A stretch of DNA of 64,000 nt, taken from IMG/VR virus record IMGVR_UViG_3300006923_001878, positions 1-64,000 of that record; one strand, 5' to 3'. The number at the start of each line of letters is the position of its first letter. Positions within the stretch are counted from its first letter, which is position 1. Below, one piece after another: positions 43,463 through 51,878 of this stretch. Below the pieces are notes generated by a model, which worked only from the letters and a program-made list of their open reading frames with translations, was not told where the DNA came from and made no database searches. The DNA is from a virus. The position numbers and the translations under genes are program-made.

Positions 43463-44734
43463 ATGTCTTCAATGTTAGGCCAAGCGATAATAGATGTAGA
43501 AGAACTAAAAAGAATTGCCAAAGAAAAGGCAGAGCAAGATATTATCGAGCAATATTCTTCTAAAGTAAAAAATGTTATGGAGGAGCTTCTTCAGAAGAGT
43601 CTTCTTAACGAAGATGAAACCCCTTTCGAGGATGAAGACCTAGGCGGCATGGACGATATGGGCGGCATGGACGATATGGGTGGCATGGACGATATGGGTG
43701 GAGAAGCTGGTGGTGATGCTGGCGGGCCTATCGAGTTTGGCGACGGTGGCGACGGTGAAGTCGGTGGAAAAGAAATTGGTGCTAGTGATGATGGTGATAG
43801 CACGCCTTCACTTCCACTTGCTGCTCTTGACGGCGAAACAATCGGAAGCACAACTTTTCCTAGCGAAGATGAGATGATTGAGATTGACTTAGATAACATT
43901 GGAGAAGAAGAGTTCGGAACCTCCGAGAATGAATTTGGTCAAAAAAGCCCATGGGGACATGATAATGATGACTCTGGTGAAGGCGAGAACGGCGGAAGCT
44001 TCCTGAATGAAAGCGCTGATGGCGTAACCGAAGACAGGATATTTGATCCAAACAAAGAAGAAGACAAAGAAGAAGACAAAGAAGAAGTCCAAGAAGAAGG
44101 CGTTGAAGTAGATTACCAAAATGTAAAAACTCCACATGCTCCCTTCGGCTCCAACAATGAAGAAGACGAGATTAACTTAATGCTCTCACAACTATGTGAT
44201 GAAGCAGAAGAGTTGGAAAGCAAGAACAAAACAATCAAAAAAGAAAGTCGTGCTAAGAGTCAAAAGCTCGCAGAAACTATGAAAACTAACGATAATCTTA
44301 GGAAAGATATTAAAAAACTAGTTGAAGCTATGAAAATGGTAAACAAGGAACTAGTTACTATAACGAACAATTATGAAAAAAGCAATAAAACTGTAAAGTC
44401 ACTTAAAGCTAATTTCAATATGTTACAATCAGAGAGCAAGAAATTGTTCTTTAAAAACCAAGTTCTAGAAGATAGGACCTTGAATGCAAGACAGCGAAAG
44501 CAGATTGTCGAGGCTATTGAAAGAGCGAAGTCAGGTGAAGAAGCGAAAATCGTTTACGAAACGCTTCAAAGCACAGTGGAAGGAAGACGAGTACGCTCCG
44601 AACCGAAATCACTTAGCGAGGCCATGGATAAGAGAGCTTCACCATTGTTGTCAATTAAATCTAGACAACGACCTCTAGAGCCGCCAAAGACAAACCATCG
44701 TATTACTCGATGGAAAGAATTAGCGGGTATCTAA
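43463..44734 (+). CDS. 22: Prohead scaffold protein, gp22-like
   Basis: The 423-residue protein has the plan of a T4-type scaffold (T4 gp22: 269). It opens with a helix (residues 10-45), then a long acidic, Gly-rich low-complexity region (50-230) with three GGMDDM repeats. A coiled coil follows (235-345) and a basic C-terminal end. Acidic low complexity followed by coiled coils is typical of proteins that build the prohead core and are degraded by gp21. It lies between the protease and capsid genes as in T4, with a good AAGGAG site before the ATG. Confidence 0.8.
   Translation: MSSMLGQAIIDVEELKRIAKEKAEQDIIEQYSSKVKNVMEELLQKSLLNEDETPFEDEDLGGMDDMGGMDDMGGMDDMGGEAGGDAGGPIEFGDGGDGEVGGKEIGASDDGDSTPSLPLAALDGETIGSTTFPSEDEMIEIDLDNIGEEEFGTSENEFGQKSPWGHDNDDSGEGENGGSFLNESADGVTEDRIFDPNKEEDKEEDKEEVQEEGVEVDYQNVKTPHAPFGSNNEEDEINLMLSQLCDEAEELESKNKTIKKESRAKSQKLAETMKTNDNLRKDIKKLVEAMKMVNKELVTITNNYEKSNKTVKSLKANFNMLQSESKKLFFKNQVLEDRTLNARQRKQIVEAIERAKSGEEAKIVYETLQSTVEGRRVRSEPKSLSEAMDKRASPLLSIKSRQRPLEPPKTNHRITRWKELAGI
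43643..43696 (+). repeat. Three 18-nt tandem repeats in the scaffold gene
   Basis: Three consecutive 18-base units encode GGMDDM at residues 61-66, 67-72 and 73-78. The first two are identical; the third differs at one synonymous base (GGC to GGT). The near identity suggests recent slippage-type expansion, so repeat number may differ among relatives. Confidence 0.85.
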
Positions 44735-44763
44735 CTAACCAACTTTAAGGAGTTAAATTTATT

Positions 44764-46599
44764 ATGAGTACAATCGTAGAAGCATTAACTCGTGATGTTG
44801 TACATACAGACCGTAAGGCAGAAGGCGCAGCTCTCATCAAGAAATGGGAGAAAGTCGGCTTGCTAGAAGGTCTTTCAACAGAGCGAAGCAAAATTAACAT
44901 GTCGGTTCTATTAGAGAACCAAGCTAAGGAACTTCTTCGTGAAGCTTCCTCAATGAGTGCCGGTGACGTAGAAGGTTTCGCATCAGTTGCGTTCCCAATC
45001 GTCCGTAGGGTATTCGGTGGTCTTATTGCAAACGAGCTAGTCTCGGTTCAACCAATGAGTCTTCCATCTGGTCTTATCTTCTTCCTAGACTTTGTCTACA
45101 GTGGTAACACACCTGAGAAACTACACAACGGCGCAGTTGCCGGTGCATCACTATTCGGTGGTGGCGTAGTTGGTAAGGGAATCACTGGTGGTGTTGACCT
45201 TTCAGGTGATAACGCTGAGACTTCTTTTTATGGCCTTAACAACGGCTTTTCAACTGCTACAGGTAGTATTAATGCGGGTGAAGCAGACACTAACGTCCAG
45301 AATGTCGCTCTCCTTGGAACAGAGACTCTTGTTAGCGATCTATCAGCTCTTGACAAGAAAGTTCTTCGTTATGATCCTGATGTTCTAGGTTCAACACCAA
45401 GCGATATTATCGCTGCTGTAGTTGTTACCCTATCTACTGCTGAGATGGCTCAGATTGATGGTAGCAACTTAGTTACTATCGACCTAGTATCTTCAAGTAC
45501 AACATCCGACGTTCGTGTTCCTGTTGACGGAGCTCTTGGAGCTACTGAGACTAAGGTTATTCGTAGATTAACTCACAAGGGTGCCTGGGATGCTACAGCA
45601 ACTACACTTTCAGATGAAGATACGAAGATTACTTTTTATCTACAATCCACTACTGCTGGTGGATTGGTTGCTGCTAATGTTGCTGGCAACCCTGGCTTAG
45701 GCAATACACTTAAGTTCTCACGTAAGGATTCGTGGGGTCAGGGTAACTCAGTAGGTTCAGTTCTAGCCGAACTTCTAGTCCAAGAAGGGGCGGGTTCTAG
45801 TTCGGTAGCTGGTGATGAAAAAGATGGTCACAACCGTACCATCTCAGAAATCGACATTAAGCTTGACTCTATCTCGGTAGACGTTAAGACTAAGAAGTTG
45901 AAGGCTAAGTGGACTCCTGAGCTTGCTCAAGACATCAACGCTTACCACAACATCGATGCTGAAGTTGAGCTAACTGGTATTCTTTCAGAGCACGTTGCTC
46001 TTGAAATCGACCAAGAAATCCTTAACGAGCTCGTTTCCGGTGGAACTGGCGGAACTCTTTACTGGAGTCGTCACGCTGGTAACTTCTTGAACCGTGAAAC
46101 TGGTGCATCTGTTGTATCAGCTACTGCACCACCTGACTTCACAGGTAACGTGTCAGAATGGTACGAGACTCTTATTGAGACAATCAATGATGTGTCTGCA
46201 CGTATCCACAGAAAGACACTTCGCGGTGGAGCTAACTTCCTAGTAACCTCACCTGAAATTGCTAACATTCTTGAGTTCACTAGTGGATTCAGAGCAACTG
46301 TAAACATGGAAGACCTCAAGGGTGGCTCCGTTGGTGCAGAGAAGGTTGGTTCACTTTCACGCAAGTGGGATGTGTATGTTGACCCTTACTTCTACCGTAA
46401 CGTAATTCTGGTAGGACGTAAAGGCAAGTCATTCCTAGAGTCTGGCTTTGTATACGCACCTTACGTGCCACTACAGACTACACCTACTATCTTCGGAACA
46501 GAGGACTTCGTACCACGCAAGGGTATGATGACTCGTTACGCCAAGAAGATGGTTCGTCCTGACATGTATGGCCTTGTTGTAGTGCAAGACTTAGTATAA
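44764..46599 (+). CDS. 23: Major capsid protein, gp23-like
   Basis: The 611-residue product resembles T4 gp23 (521). It has an N-terminal arm (IVEALTRDVVHTDRKAEGA), the LLENQAKELLREASSMSAG and VAFPIVRRVFGGLIANELVSVQPM segments, the FLDFVYSG strand, and the C-terminal YVPLQTTPTIFG and KGMMTRYAKKMVRPDMYG. These outline the HK97 fold of T4-type capsids. An extra region at about residues 155-275 probably forms an insertion domain. The N-terminus may be cleaved by gp21. A strong AAGGAG site precedes the ATG. A terminator follows the gene. Confidence 0.93.
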   Translation: MSTIVEALTRDVVHTDRKAEGAALIKKWEKVGLLEGLSTERSKINMSVLLENQAKELLREASSMSAGDVEGFASVAFPIVRRVFGGLIANELVSVQPMSLPSGLIFFLDFVYSGNTPEKLHNGAVAGASLFGGGVVGKGITGGVDLSGDNAETSFYGLNNGFSTATGSINAGEADTNVQNVALLGTETLVSDLSALDKKVLRYDPDVLGSTPSDIIAAVVVTLSTAEMAQIDGSNLVTIDLVSSSTTSDVRVPVDGALGATETKVIRRLTHKGAWDATATTLSDEDTKITFYLQSTTAGGLVAANVAGNPGLGNTLKFSRKDSWGQGNSVGSVLAELLVQEGAGSSSVAGDEKDGHNRTISEIDIKLDSISVDVKTKKLKAKWTPELAQDINAYHNIDAEVELTGILSEHVALEIDQEILNELVSGGTGGTLYWSRHAGNFLNRETGASVVSATAPPDFTGNVSEWYETLIETINDVSARIHRKTLRGGANFLVTSPEIANILEFTSGFRATVNMEDLKGGSVGAEKVGSLSRKWDVYVDPYFYRNVILVGRKGKSFLESGFVYAPYVPLQTTPTIFGTEDFVPRKGMMTRYAKKMVRPDMYGLVVVQDLV

Positions 46600-46615
46600 T
46601 CTAAGATAAACTAAC

Positions 46616-46651
46616 AGAAAAGCCCCTTGGAGAAATCCAAGGGGCTTTTCT
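46616..46651 (+). terminator. Rho-independent terminator after the capsid gene
   Basis: A perfect 15-bp stem (46616-46630 with 46637-46651, arm AGAAAAGCCCCTTGG) with a six-base loop lies 16 bases after the capsid stop. A modest T-rich tail (TTTTCTTGT) closes it. It separates the very highly expressed capsid gene from the unknown gene downstream. Confidence 0.9.
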
Positions 46652-46670
46652 TGTATTAGGGCTCCTAGCA

Positions 46671-46680
46671 AACTATTTAT
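46671..46680. promoter_or_regulatory. AACTATTTAT motif, copy 3
   Basis: The motif lies 18 bases before the ATG at 46698, just after the capsid terminator. A downstream gene needs its own transcription start here, so this copy is the one best supported as a promoter element. GAGG (46687-46691) lies between the motif and the start codon. Confidence 0.55.
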
Positions 46681-46697
46681 ATCACTAGAGGACTTCA

Positions 46698-49049
46698 ATG
46701 CTAAAATTAACAATCAATAACAAAAAAAAACTAATAAGTGAAATTAAGGGTAACAACCAAAAACTAGAACAAGTTGTTTCTAGAATGGATAAAGGATACC
46801 TTGAAGACTATCTTGTAGATATTTTTGGTGATAAAAACAGGTTTGCTGTCCGGTCAGAAGTTAGTCTTGGCCTAACACACCCTGTATGGAAAAATATACT
46901 TTCATCGTTTGAGATTGATAAAAAAGGAATTTCTAGGTGGTGGTATTATAATGAATATACTAAAAATACGGAAACTAAAAGTAAAAAACTTGGTAAGCAC
47001 TTAACAGATCTTGTTAGGGTGTCTAAGCCTCTGCTGGCAATTCGTGAAAAGAGAGACGAGGACTTTTTCAAGTTGTCGGACTTGAGATTTAATCTGAGGA
47101 AAGTTGCGCAAGATCTTAGGGATGAGGCCATTAATACTTTAAGGTATCCTGGGTCAAGGGCAACCTTGGAGCGGGATGCTGGTGTTCCTTTTAATGCAAG
47201 AGCGGAAGGTGCCATTATACAATTTTTTGAAATCAATAGAGAAGAATTATACGAAGTTTTTGCTTTCTTTGACAAAATCGCTTTTGGTGCGTTTAAAGAT
47301 AATTATGAAGTTTATGCAGAAACAAAAGCTCAAGAAGAGAAAGCTCTTACTCTTATCGGGTTCGTTATTGAAGAGTTTGATTACATTATCGATAATCCAC
47401 AATTATATAATGCATCAATTATGAAACAAAAACTAGGCGCATTAGAGAAGGAAATAGTTAAGAGAAGAGAATGGCTTGCAAGAAATGAAAAACATGAAGA
47501 GGAAGAGATATCGGCTATAAAAAAGTTTAAAAACTTTGGTGGCGAAAATCGGCTATTAAAAAAGTATCAAACAATGTTAGATTGGTGGAATAAAAACTCA
47601 GAAGAAGCACTTAGAGATCTCAATGGTGAATCAACTAAAGACCCTGGGTTTGTCTATATCTTTTCAAAACATCCAATTGATGTCCTGAGAATGGGCGATC
47701 ATGATGGTATTACATCATGCCACTCCCCATCACAAGGATATTTTAAATGCGCAGTAGCTGATGCGAAAGGTGGCGGTGCTGTCGTATATTTAATCAACTC
47801 AGACCAATATGATGTGCTTAACAGGGTTAATAGCAATTGGGAGAGGAGCAAAGAAGAAATCTTCTTTGATAAAGATCGCCCAGATAACCAAAACATGGAA
47901 GACGAAATCTCGAAAGGTAAGCTTGTTCCAAGTGCAAGATTCAGAATCCGAAGAATTGTTCATTATGAAAATGGAAGACCTGCAAGAGATTTTGGCGTGC
48001 CAGAGCTTCGAATTTATTCAAATAAGTTTACAGAGATAGGCGAAACTGTTCGGGCGAAGTTTCTAAAAGAAATAACAATAATTCTTAGAGATTTACAGAA
48101 AGAAGTCTTTCAGGCAGGTTTACCAGATGAAGAAGATCTAAAACTAGCTGGTGGTGATTATCAAGATACACCTCCTTCCAAACTATTCAAAAACTTCTTT
48201 GGATTAGAGTATGTGTCATCATATGTTCTTGATAATCATCCACTTGAGAATAAGGCAAATAGCACAAAACACTTATTTGCTCACTTTAAGAAAATATACG
48301 CCATTAATGAGGAATCCGAAGCTCATTCTAACCATACAACTTATAATTTTTATTCAAGCTTTGCCGAACACCCAGAGGATCGGGTATATCCAAACGAAAC
48401 GGGGATGCCTTGGCGGGTGCAGTATTTTGAAGGAGGAAACAATGGAGATTCTCTTCAATTTGACATTGAAGACCCATTTCCAGGACTTGGAACTAAAGTT
48501 GGCTTTCTGATGCCACTCAACAAACACCAATCCAATAGATTTATTATGAGCTCCTATGTTGATCAGGAATTCCGAGGCTTTGTTATTGAACAATTTGTTA
48601 AATCTATATCATCTAAACCTTCTTATCTTAGAGCTAGGTGTTATAACCTAGAAGAAAACAATATTTTTGCTATTGATTTTGATGGAGATAAACAAGTCTT
48701 TAGTTTTCGTGGTATTGAGTTTTCATTTTCAGATTCTAAAGAAGACATATTAAGCAAATTGATAGAACATAGAGATAGCGAAATCAAGGCTTACGACAAG
48801 GTTAGTCAAAAATCGAAAAGAATTCTGGCCAAAAAGAATATAAACCCGACAAGCATAGTCAATAAAAATTTCGCATCAATCATTGCAACTTTCGAAAGCA
48901 CCGACGAGTATTATCTTAAAAGTTTCTTCACTTCACTCGTTCAGAACTATAGAAACTTTAAGAAACAAGAAGCAATTCTTAGAGACGTTATTTTTGCTAT
49001 CCAAAAACTTAATCCAGACTTTAGATTTGAATATAAATATTTAGAATGA
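46698..49049 (+). CDS. Unknown 783-aa protein with SKHP...SCH motif
   Basis: I cannot assign a function. The first 310 residues are helical and charged, with long coiled stretches. Residues about 319-360 hold a motif of the form FSKHPIDVLRMG....ITSCH (Cys341, His342), followed by GGGAVVYLI and later PSARFRIRRI. I recall phage proteins of unknown role with SRHP-DI-MS---W-SC and a following 'AYLI' strand, so a distant relationship is possible. The C-terminal 300 residues are mixed alpha/beta. The gene lies alone between the capsid terminator and the neck gene, which is unusual for head-assembly order, and no T4 counterpart is known to me. Confidence 0.6.
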   Translation: MLKLTINNKKKLISEIKGNNQKLEQVVSRMDKGYLEDYLVDIFGDKNRFAVRSEVSLGLTHPVWKNILSSFEIDKKGISRWWYYNEYTKNTETKSKKLGKHLTDLVRVSKPLLAIREKRDEDFFKLSDLRFNLRKVAQDLRDEAINTLRYPGSRATLERDAGVPFNARAEGAIIQFFEINREELYEVFAFFDKIAFGAFKDNYEVYAETKAQEEKALTLIGFVIEEFDYIIDNPQLYNASIMKQKLGALEKEIVKRREWLARNEKHEEEEISAIKKFKNFGGENRLLKKYQTMLDWWNKNSEEALRDLNGESTKDPGFVYIFSKHPIDVLRMGDHDGITSCHSPSQGYFKCAVADAKGGGAVVYLINSDQYDVLNRVNSNWERSKEEIFFDKDRPDNQNMEDEISKGKLVPSARFRIRRIVHYENGRPARDFGVPELRIYSNKFTEIGETVRAKFLKEITIILRDLQKEVFQAGLPDEEDLKLAGGDYQDTPPSKLFKNFFGLEYVSSYVLDNHPLENKANSTKHLFAHFKKIYAINEESEAHSNHTTYNFYSSFAEHPEDRVYPNETGMPWRVQYFEGGNNGDSLQFDIEDPFPGLGTKVGFLMPLNKHQSNRFIMSSYVDQEFRGFVIEQFVKSISSKPSYLRARCYNLEENNIFAIDFDGDKQVFSFRGIEFSFSDSKEDILSKLIEHRDSEIKAYDKVSQKSKRILAKKNINPTSIVNKNFASIIATFESTDEYYLKSFFTSLVQNYRNFKKQEAILRDVIFAIQKLNPDFRFEYKYLE
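49032..49039 (+). promoter_or_regulatory. T4-late-promoter-like TATAAATA
   Basis: The exact octamer TATAAATA (the T4 late -10 core) lies on the plus strand at the end of the preceding coding sequence, 35 bases before the neck-protein ATG. A gp55-like factor is encoded in the window, so it is a plausible late promoter for the tail module. It is a short AT-rich match and could be coincidence. Confidence 0.4.
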
Positions 49050-49074
49050 TCTAGTTATAAAAGAGGGACCATAG

Positions 49075-50322
49075 ATGTCACAACCAATATTAACTCCAGC
49101 GAGTACAACAAGTACCACAATTTTATCAGCTTCAGCAACGCCTGCGGAGGCTGCTGCTTATGCTTTTAAAGCAGACGCTTATGCAGCAAATCAATATTTT
49201 TTATCAGGAGCGGCGGATCAGGTATCTTATACATATAAGAGATTGGGTGGCGATGTTCTTGATATCGAAATTGTTAATGATATGGTCTTCGAAGCATATG
49301 AAGAAGCAGTTGTGGAATATAGTTATCTTGTTAATATTCATCAAGCAAAAAATGCACTCCCGAGTCTTCTTGGAGACACTACAGGAAGTTTTGATCATAC
49401 AGGACAATTAATATCAGGCGATTCCCTTGAAAACATTAATGTCGAGTTAAAGTATCCAAGGTTTGAAATGCCACATCCAAAAAGAGTCGGAATTGGACTT
49501 GGACGAGAAGGCGGGTTCGGTGGCGACGCTCAAATTCACACAGGTTCTTTTACTCCGGTGGTAAGACAGCAAGAATACGATCTACAGGCTTTAGTGTCTG
49601 ATAGCCATCCAACTCTTGATATTGGAAATAAAAGAATTGTTATTCAAACAGTATATTATAAGACTCCAAGAACTATGTGGAGGTTCTTTTCATATTATGG
49701 TGGCTTGAATGTTGTTGGAAACCTTATGGACTATGGACAATACTCAGACCGCTCTACATATGAGATTGTTCCAACTTGGCAAAATAAGTTGCAGGCCATG
49801 CAGTTTGAAGACTCTTTATATACAAGAACTTCACACTACTCTTATGATGTGATTAATAATAGGTTGAGAATATTTCCAACTCCAGAAGCTTCATTGTATC
49901 CAGATAAGATTTATTTTAGATTTTATGTCCCAGCAGATGCTTGGGTTGAAGAGGCTGATCGCCAAACTGGCACTTCTGGTATCAACAATATGAATACACT
50001 TCCTTTTGCTAACGTACCATATACAAGCATCAACTCAATTGGCAAGCAGTGGATTCGTAGATATGGCTTTTCTGTGGCTAAAAGGATGCTTGGACGGGTG
50101 CGCTCCAAATTGGACAGCCTCCCCTTCTCAGGGCAAGATGTGACCCTGGATGGGAAAGACCTCATTTCAGAGGCAACAGAGGAACAAGAAAAGCTCAGAG
50201 AAGAGCTTAAAACTGTTCTTGACGAGCTTACTTATAATCAAGTGGCAGAGAATCAAGCAAAGATGGTCGAGGATTCCAGGAAGGCTATACGCGGAACACC
50301 TCTTAAGATTTACGTGGGATAA
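49075..50322 (+). CDS. Neck protein, gp13-like position (415 aa)
   Basis: The 415-residue product has a low-complexity Thr/Ala start, then a strand-rich body. The C-terminus, with GKQWIRRYGFSVAKRMLGRVR, SLPFSGQDVTLDGKDLI and a closing EEQEKLREELKTVLDEL helix, is the part I associate with neck or head-completion proteins of marine T4-like phages. T4 gp13 (309) and gp14 form the neck between portal and tail. Position before gp14/gp15-like genes and the sheath supports this role. A GAGGG site precedes the ATG. Confidence 0.6.
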   Translation: MSQPILTPASTTSTTILSASATPAEAAAYAFKADAYAANQYFLSGAADQVSYTYKRLGGDVLDIEIVNDMVFEAYEEAVVEYSYLVNIHQAKNALPSLLGDTTGSFDHTGQLISGDSLENINVELKYPRFEMPHPKRVGIGLGREGGFGGDAQIHTGSFTPVVRQQEYDLQALVSDSHPTLDIGNKRIVIQTVYYKTPRTMWRFFSYYGGLNVVGNLMDYGQYSDRSTYEIVPTWQNKLQAMQFEDSLYTRTSHYSYDVINNRLRIFPTPEASLYPDKIYFRFYVPADAWVEEADRQTGTSGINNMNTLPFANVPYTSINSIGKQWIRRYGFSVAKRMLGRVRSKLDSLPFSGQDVTLDGKDLISEATEEQEKLREELKTVLDELTYNQVAENQAKMVEDSRKAIRGTPLKIYVG

Positions 50323-50327
50323 AAGTT

Positions 50328-50528
50328 ATGTTTGAAAAGTGGAAACTATTTCTCGAAGCAAAATGCAAGACTCCTGGCGCAATCTATCACTTTAATATTA
50401 ATAATAAAAGTGTTGGAGTTGAGGTAGAGTTGCCCTCTGAAATCGATCTTGATGAAGAGAAGGCTAAAGAACTTGAAAATGAAATACATGATGCACTAGA
50501 GAACATATTAGCGAGGTTTTTTGAATAA
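50328..50528 (+). CDS. Small hypothetical protein (66 aa), neck region
   Basis: The 66-residue product starts with FEKWKLFLEAK, has one short beta pair, and ends with an acidic helix (EKAKELENEIHDALENILARF). No motif is recognised. It begins six bases after the neck-gene stop and overlaps the next start by one base, so it is a genuine member of the neck/tail operon. Its role is unknown. Confidence 0.6.
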   Translation: MFEKWKLFLEAKCKTPGAIYHFNINNKSVGVEVELPSEIDLDEEKAKELENEIHDALENILARFFE

Positions 50529-51013
50529 TGGCAGACGAATGGACACAACCAGCAGCACCTCCTTCACCTCTTTTTACTGGAAAGAAAGAAAAGGATTTTG
50601 TTAAACAAGTAGCTGACGAAGTTATAGAAAGAGTTATTGGGCAAGCAATTATGTATTACCCAATAAGTATTGAAGATACCAACTTTCATCCCCTATATGG
50701 TGAAGCGATCGAAAAAACATTCCTTCCACCAGTCAGAGTGTATGCATTGGTTGAGTTAACAGAATATGTAACAGAAACAACAGATTTGGGTGTTGACCAT
50801 AGGTCTTCCATTGTTGTTAACTTTCATAAGCGACGCTTAACTGAGGATCAAAATCTGTATGTCAGAGAAGGTGATTTCGTGCTCTATGACGATATCTATT
50901 ATGAAATTGTAATGATCGGGGAACCAAGAAGGCTATTTGGTCAGATGGACTCCCGAATTGAAATCTCAGCAACCTGTATTAGAGCTAGAGATGGGAAGTT
51001 TAACGCGAAATGA
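50528..51013 (+). CDS. Neck / head-completion protein (161 aa), gp14-like position
   Basis: The 161-residue product has a proline-rich start and a body with FHPLYGEAIEKTFLPPVRVY, VVNFHKRRLTEDQNLYVREGDFVLYDD, and EPRRLFGQMDSRIEISATCIRAR. This is a beta-rich fold I associate with neck or tail-connector proteins of myophages. It is shorter than T4 gp14 (256 residues). Together with gp13- and gp15-like products it would join the filled head to the tail. Its end overlaps the tail-terminator start as ATGA. Confidence 0.55.
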   Translation: MADEWTQPAAPPSPLFTGKKEKDFVKQVADEVIERVIGQAIMYYPISIEDTNFHPLYGEAIEKTFLPPVRVYALVELTEYVTETTDLGVDHRSSIVVNFHKRRLTEDQNLYVREGDFVLYDDIYYEIVMIGEPRRLFGQMDSRIEISATCIRARDGKFNAK

Positions 51014-51801
51014 AAACACTAGTTTATGTGCCATCAACAATAGAAACAGTAGATTACGCTCTGTATGACTGGTTAGAAGGTCTCAATATCAAAACGAGAA
51101 CTAATAGTGGAGTCAGAGTGGTTCCGTTGGTATGGCTTTCCTCAGAAAGAGTCTTTCAGGTTAAGAATGATAAAGATTTACGAGAAGTAGATTCAAATTC
51201 AATTATCTTGCCAATTATAACAATTGAAAGAACATCTATGTCTAAAACTCCTGCCGGTGAGAGAGCTTTTCCTGGAAACGTGTTTCCGGTTAATGACCAT
51301 CGCAAAGGGGCTGTAACTATATATAAGAAAATAGTTCAAGATAAGACTGCCAACTTTGCGAATGCAGATTCAAAACGAGTATATGGGCAAAACAACTTCC
51401 CTTTTGACAACAAGAAGGTGGTTAATAAGGCTATCTCCATCCCATATCCAGTCTTTATGAATATGAACTATACGATTAAGATTAGAACAGATTACTTACA
51501 ACAGATGAATGAAGCAACAACTCCGTTTTATAGATATACAAGTGGTATCAATCAGTTTATTGTAAAACGTGATGGACATCGATATGAGGCCTTTCTTGAT
51601 GATGACTTTCCGATTGAAAGTAATGCCTCTGGTTTAGGTGAGGAAGAAAAGAAGTTTGAAGCAACAATATCGATTAAGGTTTTAGGTTATTTAAGCTCAG
51701 ACGATACTAATCAAGAATCCCCAGAAGTCGTAGTAAGAGAAAATGCAGTTCAAGTAAGAATGCAAAGAGAACGGAGCGTCCTAGACAGCGAATCTTTTTA
51801 G
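51010..51801 (+). CDS. 15: Tail completion / sheath stabiliser, gp15-like
   Basis: The 263-residue product agrees in length with T4 gp15 (272). It has DYALYDWLEGL near the start, a VVPLVWLSSERVFQ strand, an IILPIITIERTSM strand, and the closing EKKFEATISIKVLGYL. In T4 gp15 forms the hexameric terminator that caps tube and sheath and docks on the neck. The C-terminus is charged. The position directly before the sheath gene fits. The gene is followed by a 77-base gap with a further copy of the intergenic motif. Confidence 0.72.
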   Translation: MKTLVYVPSTIETVDYALYDWLEGLNIKTRTNSGVRVVPLVWLSSERVFQVKNDKDLREVDSNSIILPIITIERTSMSKTPAGERAFPGNVFPVNDHRKGAVTIYKKIVQDKTANFANADSKRVYGQNNFPFDNKKVVNKAISIPYPVFMNMNYTIKIRTDYLQQMNEATTPFYRYTSGINQFIVKRDGHRYEAFLDDDFPIESNASGLGEEEKKFEATISIKVLGYLSSDDTNQESPEVVVRENAVQVRMQRERSVLDSESF

Positions 51802-51827
51802 ATGTTATCGAAATTGAGTCTTTATCA

Positions 51828-51837
51828 AACTATTTAT
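51828..51837. promoter_or_regulatory. AACTATTTAT motif, copy 4
   Basis: The motif lies 42 bases before the sheath ATG in a 77-base intergenic gap that is otherwise without features. An AGGAG site follows (51863-51867). Sheath protein is needed in very large amounts, so a dedicated late start site is expected here. Confidence 0.5.
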
Positions 51838-51878
51838 TGTAGTGATTGCACACGAGATCTATTTAGGAGCAATTTATA

